A stretch of DNA of 30,025 bases from CALMEC01 sp964393105 (GCA_964393105.1 CAYMSM010000041.1:1-30025), one strand, 5' to 3'; positions 1 to 12,383 are shown, numbered from the stretch's first letter. Program-made: numbers and translations. The notes: a model not told the origin generated them from the sequence alone.

Positions 1-7
1 ATCCAGG

Positions 8-32
8 TCTTTTGCGGTTAAACCGCAAGAGA
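8..32. promoter_or_regulatory. Palindrome in the upstream region of the dehydratase-like operon
   Basis: The sequence has arms TTGCGGTT (12-19) and AACCGCAA (21-28) around a single A. The symmetry extends outward to about 8-32 with one mismatch. It can be read as a DNA operator, or as a hairpin with stem TTGCGG and loop TTAAA. It lies in a locally AT-richer stretch about 250 bases before the first gene. It could equally be the tail (terminator) of a gene outside the window. Confidence 0.4.
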
Positions 33-51
33 GACAGGGATATTACCACCG

Positions 52-80
52 CTCATTGCGCGTAGTTATTACGCATTGAG
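52..80. promoter_or_regulatory. Second imperfect inverted repeat upstream of the dehydratase-like operon
   Basis: CTCATTGCG (52-60) and CGCATTGAG (72-80) are inverted copies with one mismatch, 11 bases apart. An alternative fold pairs GCGTA with TACGC around GTTAT and leaves a 2-base bulge. With the palindrome at 8-32 this makes two symmetric sites in the only AT-rich part of the leader, which suggests regulation of the gene at 277. No convincing -35/-10 pair could be assigned. Confidence 0.35.
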
Positions 81-276
81 TGACGGAAGGCCCGCCCATA
101 CGTTCGTGAGGTACTCGCATCGGCAGTGACCGCGCGCAGTCGGACACCGCCTCTGCCTGAGGGAGGTGAACGGGCCAGGATGATTCAGAAGTCTCGTCTC
201 CGTCGAACCCGAGCCTGCCCGTGTCCGTCACACACCGGCGCCAGCGCGTGGCCGGCCGAGCCATGTGAGGTGAGCG

Positions 277-2072
277 ATGTCGGTTGAAGATCCCCAGGCC
301 CCGACGATCGAGGCCACAGAAGCACCGCCCAAGCCGTCGGTCGAGGAGATCATCCGCAAGCGGTTGGAGGACGAGCGCGTCCGCCTGATGCGCGAGATGG
401 AGGTGGCGCTGCCCATCGAGGAGCGGTTTGAGCGCCCCGTGGAGCGGGACTTCACCCGCGCCGAGCGCGAGCACACCACCATCCTGTTCGGCGGCCTGAC
501 CTGGAAGCACGAGCAGTTGATCCGCGGTGCGCTCAGCGGCCTGGGCTACCTGGTCGAGCCGCTCGCAACGCCGGACGTGGCCGCGTTCCAGCTGGGCAAG
601 GAGTACGGCAACAACGGGCAGTGCAACCCCACGTACTTCACGGTCGGCAACCTGGTGCAGCATCTGCAGAAGCTCGAGACGCAGGGGATGTCGCGCCAGG
701 ACATCATCGACAACCACATCTTCATCACGGCGGGGGCGTGCGGGCCCTGCCGGTTCGGCATGTACGAGGCCGAGTACCGGCTGGCGCTTCGCAACTCCGG
801 GTTCGACGGGTTCCGCGTGATGCTGTTCCAGCAAAGCGGGGGGCTCAACCAGTCCGAGGCCGGGGCCGGCCTCGAGATGAACGTGGACTTCTTCCTCGCG
901 ATCCTGAACGCCATGAACATGGGCGACCTGGTCAACGACGTCGGCTACCAGACCCGCCCGTACGAGATCGAGGAGGGCGCCACCAACGTCGCGTTGGACG
1001 GTGCGATGGACGAGCTCGAGGAGATCTTCCGGACCAAGCGCACGTACCAGCTCGAAGGCAAGAGCGGTGCGCTGATGAAGATGACGCTCGGCTCAAAGGC
1101 CGACATGGTCGGCAAGTTCCTTGACCAGCTCTTCGGCGACGGATACATGGAGTCGTTCCGGGACCTGGGCAGGAAGATCGACGAGGTCGAGATCGACCGC
1201 ACGCGGGTCAAGCCGCTCGTCAAGATCACCGGCGAGTTCTGGGCGCAGACCACGGATGGCGACGGCAACTTCAACATGTTCAAGTTCCTGGAGCGGGAGG
1301 GCGCCCAGGTGCTGGTCGAGCCGGTCGGCACGTGGATCATGTACATGATCCACCAGGCCAAGCAGATGAACACCGACCGCGCCGGGGTCACCGACGACGA
1401 GGCCATGCCCGCGGCGTGGCGCATCGACAAGCGGATGGCGACCGCCTGGACCGCCAACAAGAAGAACGCGAAGCTGACGGTCGCCGAGGCCATCTTCAAG
1501 CGTGAGTGGAACCGTCTGCGCGACGCGCTGGGCGGGGTCCCGCACGAGCTGACCGACCAGTACGAGCTGCAGCGCCTTGGCCACCCGCTCTACAACTCGC
1601 GCGCCGGCGGCGGTGAGGGCCACCTGGAGGTCGCAAAGAACATCTACTACTCCAACAAGGACATGTGCCACATGGTGCTGTCGCTCAAGCCGTTCGGGTG
1701 CATGCCCTCGACGCAGTCAGACGGCGTGCAGTCGGCGGTTGTCAACCTGTACAAGGACATCATCTACCTGCCCGTCGAGACCTCGGGCGAGGGCGAGATC
1801 AACGCGCACAGCCGCGTGCAGATGGCCCTGGGCGAGGCCAAGGCCAAGGCCAAGCAGGAGATCGAGCGGGTGTGCGAGGAGACGGGCGTCAGCCTGGACG
1901 AGGCGCGCGAGTACGCCGACGAGCACCCCGAGCTCAAGCGGCCGCTCTACAAGGTGCCCCACTACAAGGGCACGATCGGCACCGCCGCCAACTTCGTGCG
2001 CCACGTCGCCGAGCTCAAGGCCGCCGAGGCGTCCACGGGGGCCAAGCGTGTCCCCGTGGGGGCGGCGCACTG

Positions 2073-2073
<1 letters not shown>
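277..2073 (+). CDS. 2-hydroxyacyl-CoA dehydratase-related protein (COG3581-like)
   Basis: This 598-residue soluble protein resembles the dehydratase-subunit-like family that accompanies BcrAD/BadFG-type ATPases. Family knowledge: such proteins bind Fe-S clusters and receive an electron from an ATP-driven activase; the substrate of this branch is unknown. Visible Cys motifs are C116 in NNGQCNP, the pair C155-x2-C158 in GACGPCRFG, C464 (KDMCHM) and C475 (PFGCMPS), all plausible cluster or substrate ligands. Residues 1-75 are charged and variable, and the conserved part starts near TILFGGLTWKHEQ. The ATG follows a GAGG-type SD (about 267-270). The stop overlaps the next ATG by one base (TGATG), so the two are almost certainly translationally coupled. 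In many bacteria this module is fused to the activase; here it is a separate gene placed first. Family assignment is firm, exact function is not. Confidence 0.85.
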
Positions 2074-5543
<3,470 letters not shown>

Positions 5544-5564
5544 ATGCCAGCCGCCGAGGGCGTT

Positions 5565-5658
5565 TGAGCCCCGCAGGGGCTCACAGGCCGCCCAAGGCGG
5601 CCCATTCGCCGCGCTCACCGCGGCACTTGGGCGGCCTATTCGCGGCCCGCCGGGCCGC
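5565..5658 (+). terminator. Array of three successive hairpins after the activase gene
   Basis: Three inverted repeats follow the stop codon. TGAGCCCC/GGGGCTCA has a 3-base loop (5565-5583). AGGCCGCCCAAG/CTTGGGCGGCCT is a perfect 12-bp stem with a 29-base loop (5585-5637). GCGGCCC/GGGCCGC has a 3-base loop (5642-5658). None is followed by a T tract, so this is either a factor-independent terminator of the GC-rich kind or an mRNA-stabilising/attenuating element ahead of the small gene at 5698. Confidence 0.5.
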
Positions 5659-5697
5659 TCAATCGCCTCGCGCGGCTGACGGTGTCGGGGGTGTCGT

Positions 5698-5988
5698 ATG
5701 AGCACTCAGGCGATCCGCGCCTCGGACAAGGTCATGTTCGAGGTCTACCGGGAAGGGCACTACAACAAGACCTACCGGGTCGTGTACTTCACCGAACTCA
5801 ACGACCACAACCGCGAGCAGGAGTTCAACCGGGCCCTTGCCGGAGACCACTTCTTCGACGGGTTCCTTACCGGATCATCGAAGGAGCAGGGCAAGGAGGT
5901 CATCGAGGCCTTCCTCACCCGGTTGAACGACGGTCAGGATTTGGATCCGGGCACCCTACGAGGGGAGCTAACCGAGTTCCTCGGCTAA
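5698..5988 (+). CDS. Small hydrophilic protein of unknown function
   Basis: I do not recognise this 96-residue protein. It is soluble, acidic and mostly helical in appearance, with no cysteine, signal peptide or membrane segment. It has an aromatic-rich centre (YNKTYRVVYFTE, DHFFDGF) and an acidic C-terminus. The ATG is preceded by a G-rich stretch that is a weak SD. It sits 154 bases after the activase gene, in the same direction but beyond three hairpins, so it may be separately controlled or attenuated. Codon third positions are GC-rich like the neighbours, which supports a real gene. A role as accessory to the dehydratase/activase pair is only a guess from proximity. Confidence 0.6.
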   Translation: MSTQAIRASDKVMFEVYREGHYNKTYRVVYFTELNDHNREQEFNRALAGDHFFDGFLTGSSKEQGKEVIEAFLTRLNDGQDLDPGTLRGELTEFLG

Positions 5989-6110
5989 GCGGTCACGCGC
6001 GATTCGCGCACGCAGAACCGATGGTCGCTGCTCGCCGAGCGCACGACGGCGACCATGACCGGGATGCCATCATCTGAGAGGTTTTGCGCATCTCGGAGAT
6101 CGGGGGACTG
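5989..6110. other. Gene-free stretch before the composite pseudogene
   Basis: No gene can be supported here. The minus strand has a short open stretch ending at about 5985 whose last 30 codons have coding-like third positions, but it runs into low-complexity arginine-rich sequence upstream and has no start with an SD. Confidence 0.35.
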
Positions 6111-6384
6111 ATGGCTGGTATGGGGAGGACCGACTATCCCGCTGAGGCGAAGGTCGCGATGTCGGCGAGGGCCCGGTCGGCGAGCCCTCCTCGGCGCCCT
6201 CGTCCTCGTCGCGATGCTCATTGCCGTGTTGACCGCCGCCGCCGCTCCGCCGATCACCACGACCGACACCTACGCCTACCCCCGCGAGATCGAGTTCGTC
6301 GACGACCTCCCCAAGACCCTGGCCGGCAAGATCCGTCGCATCGAGCTTCGCCAGCGCGAACAGGAGCGCGCGGGACAGTCCTGA
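6111..6384 (+). pseudogene. Composite remnant: membrane-segment fragment joined to the C-terminal tail of an AMP-forming acyl-CoA ligase
   Basis: In the frame ending at TGA 6382-6384 the last 35 or so codons read YPREIEFVDDLPKTLAGKIR and continue RIELRQRE. This is the A10 region at the extreme C-terminus of ANL-family acyl-CoA synthetases, including the lysine that acts in adenylate formation. The other roughly 500 residues of such an enzyme are missing. Directly upstream in the same frame is a hydrophobic stretch (ALLGALVLVAMLIAVLTAAA) that does not belong to ligases. The only start with a good SD (GGGGGACTG before ATG 6111) is in another frame, so a frameshift is needed to join it; the in-frame ATG at 6214 lies inside the hydrophobic segment. 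I read this as a recombination fossil. A functional small membrane protein is less likely. Confidence 0.55.
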
Positions 6385-6390
6385 GCCTGG

Positions 6391-6410
6391 ATCCACCGAC
6401 GACTGTGGAT
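6391..6410. terminator. Short hairpin between convergent units
   Basis: ATCCAC (6391-6396) and GTGGAT (6405-6410) form a 6-bp stem with an 8-base loop, between the plus-strand remnant and the stop codon of the minus-strand retropepsin-like gene. There is no T tract, and the call rests on position and symmetry only. Confidence 0.25.
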
Positions 6411-6414
6411 GGGA

Positions 6415-6813
6415 CTACGCCACGACCGGTTCGACCTCGAACTCGAAGTCACATGCTCGGAACGTCACCGTGAAGTAGCTGAAGAACCCGCTGTGGCCGA
6501 GGATCCCCCACGCATACGGCCATGGGTCGCAGAAGCCGACCTCGGCTTCCCAGGTGTGCTCGCCCGCGGTCAGCGACGTCGCGACGAAGGACGCGCGTGT
6601 CGGTGAGGCGGCGACCGCAAGCGCCCTCCGTTCGTGACCCTTGAGCGAGATGCCGGCGGCCCGCGCCATCCAAGCCGGCAGCAGCGTGTTCTGCGCGCCA
6701 CTGTCGACGAGACACGGAAACAGTGCGTCGTCGATGTCCGCCACGAGCAGGTCGAGGAGCGGGCGGTTCGATCCGCTCGCCGCATCGGGGATCTCGGTGT
6801 AGGGGATGATCAC
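6415..6813 (-). CDS. Retropepsin-like aspartic protease domain protein
   Basis: The protein has 132 residues and contains PCLVDSGAQNTLLP (about 33-46), the D-S/T-G active-site signature of retropepsin-like aspartic proteases with its hydrophobic flanks. A later ILGHSGFFSYFTV stretch matches the usual second conserved block (hydrophobic-G-x-x-G/F). One such domain per chain means a homodimer would be needed for catalysis, as in retroviral proteases. There is no signal peptide. The GTG start (6813) overlaps the TGA of the upstream minus-strand gene (GTGA), showing translational coupling. Bacterial small retropepsins of this kind are largely uncharacterised, so the substrate is unknown. It lies in an accessory patch with other minus-strand genes. 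Confidence 0.75.
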   Translation of the reverse strand: MIIPYTEIPDAASGSNRPLLDLLVADIDDALFPCLVDSGAQNTLLPAWMARAAGISLKGHERRALAVAASPTRASFVATSLTAGEHTWEAEVGFCDPWPYAWGILGHSGFFSYFTVTFRACDFEFEVEPVVA

Positions 6814-7280
6814 GGTGTGGACTGCATCGAGCCGGCTTGCTCTGGCGAGGCCGGCACCTGCCAGACGCGGGCACGTCGGCCGTGGCGGCGAAGCCAGGCG
6901 AGGACGCGCTCGGGTGAATCCGCGTCGAACACGACTTCGAGCCCGTCCTGGGCGACCCAGCGGCCGCGGAAGCCATCGAGGAGTGCCGCCTCGGCGCCTC
7001 CGTGCCGACCGCGAGCGGGCTGGTTTCGTGGTGGTGCAGGATCCGCCGAGCGACGGTGTACCCCAAAGCCGAGACGTCGGAGTATCGACCGGGCCTGATG
7101 GGTTGTGAAGTCCGCACGGTCGAGCTGGGTGACGCTCGAGATCACCTGCTTCGGAGGGAAGCGCCGTCCCCCGATGACGGTGTAATGCTCATGCACCGGC
7201 TCTGGCTCGAGGGTGCCGACCAGCGTCTCGAGCGCAGGACCGTCGAGGTCGAAGTCTCGTCCTGCGACGCGTGTCTTCAC
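6810..7280 (-). CDS. Unknown protein with a PPKQ-type N-terminal domain and DUF5678-like C-terminus
   Basis: The protein has 156 residues from GTG 7280. That start is chosen because AAAGG lies 5 bases before it; the open frame extends upstream to 7376 without a good SD. The N-terminal half has YTVIGGRRFPPKQVIS and RADFTTHQARSILRRLGF. This resembles the small PPKQ-type domain found at the N-terminus of some ScoMcrA-like/HNH restriction proteins (recognition from memory, tentative). The C-terminal part, FRGRWVAQDGLEVVFDAD followed by an arginine-rich helix, resembles DUF5678. No catalytic residues can be named. It is coupled to the retropepsin-like gene, so the two probably act together. A perfect inverted repeat sits just upstream of its SD. 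Confidence 0.65.
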   Translation of the reverse strand: MKTRVAGRDFDLDGPALETLVGTLEPEPVHEHYTVIGGRRFPPKQVISSVTQLDRADFTTHQARSILRRLGFGVHRRSADPAPPRNQPARGRHGGAEAALLDGFRGRWVAQDGLEVVFDADSPERVLAWLRRHGRRARVWQVPASPEQAGSMQSTP

Positions 7281-7298
7281 GTGAGCCTTTCTGCTTCG

Positions 7299-7328
7299 TA
7301 TTCTCCGATAAGTCTCTGCCGGAGAATA
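7299..7328. promoter_or_regulatory. Perfect 9-bp inverted repeat upstream of the 7280 start
   Basis: TATTCTCCG (7299-7307) and CGGAGAATA (7320-7328) are exact inverted copies 12 bases apart. They end about 8 bases upstream of the SD of the minus-strand gene starting at 7280. The location fits an operator or a leader hairpin controlling the two-gene unit. Confidence 0.5.
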
Positions 7329-7427
7329 GCTCGCATGAGCGTCCTCGTCCACCGGCTCGCGGTCGGCACAGCCCACCCGAACGGGGCGTGCCCGGATCCG
7401 TGTCGGCTTTTCGCGAAGGTCGGTTGG

Positions 7428-8006
7428 TCAGGTGGTCGACGGGGGGAGGATGTGGGCGAGTCGAAGCTCAGCGTCGGCATCGGGCAGTGGACGGGCGGTG
7501 GTCTCCGGAACCGCTTCGATCGTCCGGTAGCCGTCGGCGTCGAGGTCGGTGTGGACGATGAGCTGCCGCCGGCCTATGTCGATGACCCAGTAGTCGCGGA
7601 CTCCCCATTCGGCGTAGTCGCGCGCCTTGCGCCCCGTGTCGTAGCGGATGCTCGTCTTCGCGACCTCGATGACGAGCACGACGTCGCCCGGTTCGGGCCA
7701 CCGGCCGCGGATTCGATGCGAGACGACGAGATCGGGCTCACGGAACTGCCACGGGTCGAGAGGGTGGGTCGTTTGGACGCGCACGTCGAAGGTCGCTGGA
7801 TACGTGCTGAAGAGCAGCCTTGCGAGGTCGGTCACCACATCCGAATGGTCGATTCCCTGGGGGCTCATCTCAACGAGCACACCGTCGACCAGCTCGACCC
7901 GATCGTTCTTGCCGAGGATGCCGGCCTCGACCATCTGCAACACCTCGTCGAAGGTCAGCGGCCGGACCGCGGCCTCGTCGATGTGCCGTACGGTGACCAT
8001 GCTCAC
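7428..8006 (-). CDS. Uma2 family PD-(D/E)xK nuclease-like protein (DUF820)
   Basis: The protein has 192 residues, the usual Uma2 length. It shows the family order: N-terminal LTFDEVLQMVEAGIL, then ELVDGVLVEMSPQGIDHS, then REPDLVV (the acidic metal ligand), then VLVIEVAKTS (the E-x-K-like strand), and DYWVIDIGRRQLIVH. Residue order agrees with a PD-(D/E)xK fold, with D in EPDLVV and E in VIEVAKTS as likely metal ligands; the lysine follows the glutamate by two. The start is GTG 8006, with GGGAG 7 bases upstream. Uma2 proteins are abundant in GC-rich actinobacteria and cyanobacteria, and their role (nuclease, mobile-element or defence link) is unsettled. The gene is minus strand, like the other two genes of this patch. 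Confidence 0.85.
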   Translation of the reverse strand: MSMVTVRHIDEAAVRPLTFDEVLQMVEAGILGKNDRVELVDGVLVEMSPQGIDHSDVVTDLARLLFSTYPATFDVRVQTTHPLDPWQFREPDLVVSHRIRGRWPEPGDVVLVIEVAKTSIRYDTGRKARDYAEWGVRDYWVIDIGRRQLIVHTDLDADGYRTIEAVPETTARPLPDADAELRLAHILPPSTT

Positions 8007-8349
8007 ACGTTATCTCCCGGGGTCACGGTTGGCGAAGGCCTGGACACGCTAGAAATTCTGCTGCGACAAGGTGTGACGCTGCTCGCGCAGAGTGTGACAA
8101 TCGGACGACATGGTCAAGCGTGACACGGAGCTCGCGACGATCGACGAGCGCCTGGCCGCCAGCACGCCCGCCGGGGCCGACCTTCGCGCCAGATCATGGT
8201 CGAAGCCGGCCTGTCACCTCCCGTCCAGCGAGTAACGAGACGTCCTTCGGAGGTGCCCGCGGTGTCGGGAGCAGCCACGGCGAGATCGGCGCCTGATTCC
8301 GGCGACGGCGTGAGGTTCACATTCGGCGCCCGGGACCGGGAGGTGAAAC
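8007..8349. other. Gene-free stretch with a duplicated fragment and decayed sequence
   Basis: No intact gene is supported. The part next to the Uma2 start should hold that gene's minus-strand promoter, but no clear pair of hexamers is visible. It contains the 52-base copy of the activase 3' end (8107-8158), which reads on in frame for about 25 unrelated codons before a stop. Confidence 0.5.
8107..8158 (+). repeat. Direct copy of the 3' end of the activase gene (5418-5469)
   Basis: The 52 bases at 8107-8158 match 5418-5469 at 50 positions; the only differences are two adjacent-codon changes (ACCAAG versus ACGGAG). Both are in the same orientation, 2689 bases apart. In frame the copy encodes DMVKRDTELATIDERLA, against DMVKRDTKLATIDERLA in the activase. 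Sequence on both sides diverges at once. It is either a repeat flanking an inserted patch or the relic of a second activase gene. Confidence 0.8.
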
Positions 8350-8925
8350 TCAGCCCGGCATCGTTCGGCATCGTTCGGCGGCCTCGCCGATAAGATCTCG
8401 CCAGGTGCCGGAGTTTCTGATCCCGCCGAGCTCGACATGTGGGAGTTCCAGCGCTGCTCGGCTGTCCTCCAGATGTCGCGCGAATGCGAAGACCTCGCAC
8501 ACCCGCTCGTACGGTCGCGAATCGCGGCCGTAACCGACCTTGTAGTCGAACCGAGCGCACGCCTGGGGGCCCGCGCCGAGAAGTCCCACCTCCAGCGTGC
8601 ACACGCGGTTCGTAGTGCGCCCCCGGCCGGTCCATCTCAGATGGCCGCTCAGCCCTCCGAGATCATGATGTGCGACAACAGATGCCGCCAGGGTCGCCTG
8701 ACCCGTCGGGATCCGGAGTGCGCCGATCGCGCTGATCGCGCTGAAGGAGATCTCCTCTCCGACCGGAGCAAAGCACAAGGCCCCGTCCTCGGCGACTCGG
8801 AGCGTCCCGAAGATGCTCGGCGCCGGGAGGCGGTCGATGAGCGCCCCCGACGCATGCGTCAGCCTGACGCAGAGCGTCGATTTCCTGCCCATCAACGCCA
8901 CACTCCGGACTGGCCGACCCTCCAT
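8350..8925 (-). CDS. Hypothetical protein, family not recognised
   Basis: The protein has 191 residues if it starts at ATG 8925, which has AAGGGG about 8 bases upstream. The frame stays open further upstream to 9201, but that part overlaps the reductase gene and looks like shadow sequence. The product alternates short hydrophobic strands (IFGTLRVAED, ALCFAPVGEEI) with glycine turns. It is soluble and has no signal peptide or clear catalytic motif. The C-terminal part is charged and helical. Third codon positions on this strand are GC-rich and the opposite strand offers no better candidate, which is the main support. It is divergent from the nitrite/sulfite reductase gene. Function unknown. 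Confidence 0.5.
   Translation of the reverse strand: MEGRPVRSVALMGRKSTLCVRLTHASGALIDRLPAPSIFGTLRVAEDGALCFAPVGEEISFSAISAIGALRIPTGQATLAASVVAHHDLGGLSGHLRWTGRGRTTNRVCTLEVGLLGAGPQACARFDYKVGYGRDSRPYERVCEVFAFARHLEDSRAALELPHVELGGIRNSGTWRDLIGEAAERCRTMPG
8358..8377. repeat. Tandem repeat of a 10-base unit
   Basis: GCATCGTTCG occurs twice in immediate succession within the last codons of the minus-strand hypothetical gene ending at 8350. It encodes a duplicated ERCRTM-like stretch and is probably replication slippage. Confidence 0.6.
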
Positions 8926-9050
8926 GTCCAGCGTCCCCTTGAGCGCCCAGGATCTCCGGACGAGTCTAACCAAGCTGTCTCCTGGACGCCAGTTCCAGGT
9001 CAAGCGAAACGCGGGACGAGGACAAAACCCTGTCTTTCCTGTGGTGTTCG

Positions 9051-9059
9051 TGGTATTTT
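9051..9059 (+). promoter_or_regulatory. Extended -10 promoter for the nitrite/sulfite reductase gene
   Basis: TGG followed by TATTTT (9054-9059) matches an extended -10 element (TGn plus hexamer). Transcription would begin near 9066, giving a leader of about 30 bases with a good SD (AGGGAG) before ATG 9095. No clear -35 is seen, as expected for extended -10 promoters. Confidence 0.4.
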
Positions 9060-9094
9060 GACCGCCGCGTCGTTTCACGCCCACAAGGGAGCAC

Positions 9095-11355
<2,261 letters not shown>

Positions 11356-11359
<4 letters not shown>

Positions 11360-11910
11360 GCCTGCAGCGCGTCTGGGCATCCGTCCCGCTCGCCGATGCC
11401 ACGACCGTCCCCGATTCGTTCATCCCGGTCTTTCACGACTGGATTCAGCGCGAGGCGGTGGAGGGGCTTCTGATCGATGTCGCCCGATATGGGCACGTCC
11501 ATCACGGCCCGGGTGTGATGCTCGTCGGCCACGAGGGTGATTACTCCGTCGACATGGCCGGTGGACGGCCGCGCCTTCGCTACACGCTCAAGCGTGAGGC
11601 CGAGGGAAGCCCCGCCGAGCTTGTGGCGTTGGCGGTACGACGCCTTGCCGGGGCATGTGCCGAGGCCCGCGCCGTACCGGGGGCGTCGGTCGCCCAGGAC
11701 GAACTTGTCGTCACGGTCGCTGACCGGCTTCACGCCCCGAACACGGACGAGACCTGGAAGTGGCTGCGCGACGCGATCGCCACCGGCGTGGGCGAGGCAC
11801 TGGGGACTTCCGACGTGACTGTGACACCTCGGCAGACTGATGCGCGCGAGCCCGCTTCGGCGACGGTCGACCTCCCGGGCGGCATCGGCGCCGGCGACCC
11901 CTCGCGATAA
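11356..11910 (+). CDS. Unknown protein coupled to the nitrite/sulfite reductase
   Basis: The protein has 184 residues. GTG 11356 overlaps the reductase stop by four bases, so expression is coupled and a role in the same process is likely. It has no cysteine-rich motif. Recognisable features are a compact N-terminal part with FHDWIQREAVEGLLIDVARY and YGHVHHGPGVMLVGHEGDY, where clustered histidines could bind metal or heme. A helical middle and a low-complexity tail rich in Ala, Asp and Gly follow. It has no membrane segment. I do not recognise the family. A role in siroheme handling, assembly or electron delivery to the reductase is inference from the operon only. Confidence 0.7.
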
Positions 11911-11934
11911 GCGCCCCCCGCCGGCCAACTCGAC

Positions 11935-11947
11935 GACACAATTAGCC
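11935..11947 (-). repeat. Inverted half-copy of the leader repeat
   Basis: GACACAATTAGCC matches the reverse complement of the repeat core (GACACGATTGGCC) at 11 of 13 positions. It lies just ahead of copy 1, making a larger inverted arrangement: ACGACAC (11933-11939) pairs with GTGTCGT (11975-11981). Confidence 0.45.
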
Positions 11948-11949
11948 AT

Positions 11950-11991
11950 TTGGCCGATGACGCGACGGCCAATCGTGTCGTGAATGACACA
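11950..11991 (+). repeat. Leader repeat, copy 1 (two adjacent palindromes)
   Basis: The layout is TTGGCCG, 9-base spacer, CGGCCAA, TC, GTGTC, 6-base spacer, GACAC. The two inverted repeats have 7-bp and 5-bp arms. Compared with copy 2, the differences in this core lie only in the spacers and all are transitions, so the arms are kept intact. This could be a pair of protein-binding sites or two small RNA hairpins. Confidence 0.65.
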
Positions 11992-12079
11992 CCTGTGCGA
12001 CGCAGCCGCAACGCTCCCGGCGACCGACCGACCGGCAGAGTGCTGGGGACGAAGGGGAGTCTGGCGTGTCAACTGCCAA

Positions 12080-12121
12080 TTGGCCGACGATGCGACGGCC
12101 AATCGTGTCATGGACGACACA
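12080..12121 (+). repeat. Leader repeat, copy 2 (two adjacent palindromes)
   Basis: This has the same layout as copy 1, offset by exactly 130 bases. The first palindrome is longer here, ATTGGCCG with CGGCCAAT (8-bp arms around 9 bases). Identity to copy 1 is 42 of 51 over 11950-12000 against 12080-12130, weakening further downstream. This suggests a decayed 130-base tandem duplication with selection on the symmetric core. Confidence 0.65.
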
Positions 12122-12228
12122 TATTCGCGATGCGTAGGCGGCCTGCTCGGCGGAGGACCATTCAAGCGTCCGTCTACGTCACAGCGCGGGTCGCCGGTCA
12201 GGCAGGACGAACGTCCCAAACCCGCGTT

Positions 12229-12246
12229 CCAACGGCATCGCGTTGG
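12229..12246. promoter_or_regulatory. Operator-like palindrome over the putative -35 of the atp promoter
   Basis: CCAACG (12229-12234) and CGTTGG (12241-12246) are perfect inverted copies 6 bases apart. The right arm overlaps the TTGGAC hexamer proposed as -35, a position suited to repression or activation. Confidence 0.4.
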
Positions 12247-12274
12247 ACTTCCAGCGGCGTCGCGTGGGTATACT
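12243..12274 (+). promoter_or_regulatory. Putative sigma70-type promoter of the ATP synthase operon
   Basis: TATACT (12269-12274) is one base from the TATAAT consensus. TTGGAC (12243-12248) is a fair -35, but the 20-base spacer is longer than optimal. Transcription would start near 12281, about 100 bases before atpI. The near-consensus -10 is notable in such GC-rich DNA. Confidence 0.4.
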
Positions 12275-12383
12275 GCGGCCCGCTGCAGGGAGGGCGTGCG
12301 CGTCGCCCTGCGTCTCGTTTCGTCAGGAGCTCGCCATCACGGAGGCCGGGGATTCGACCGACACGCCCGACGGGGCTGAACGC

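Larger units (their letters stand above)
11911..12383. other. Long non-coding leader of the ATP synthase operon
   Basis: These 473 bases hold no supportable gene on either strand. They contain two copies of a palindromic element exactly 130 bases apart, an inverted half-copy, a putative promoter and an operator-like palindrome, each listed separately. The symmetric content is far above that of other gaps in the window. Confidence 0.6.

Noticed and set aside
5985..6269. 94-codon minus-strand frame after the small unknown gene
   Set aside because: Only its last 30 codons look coding-like, the rest is arginine/proline-rich, and there is no SD. It is not strong enough for a gene call.
7002..8123. 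373-codon plus-strand open frame
   Set aside because: It is antisense to the Uma2 and PPKQ/DUF5678-like genes, which have recognisable motifs and SD sequences.
11935..12130. CRISPR array from the repeated palindromic units
   Set aside because: Only two copies exist, the distance is 130 bases, the intervening sequence itself shows residual repetition, and there are no cas genes.
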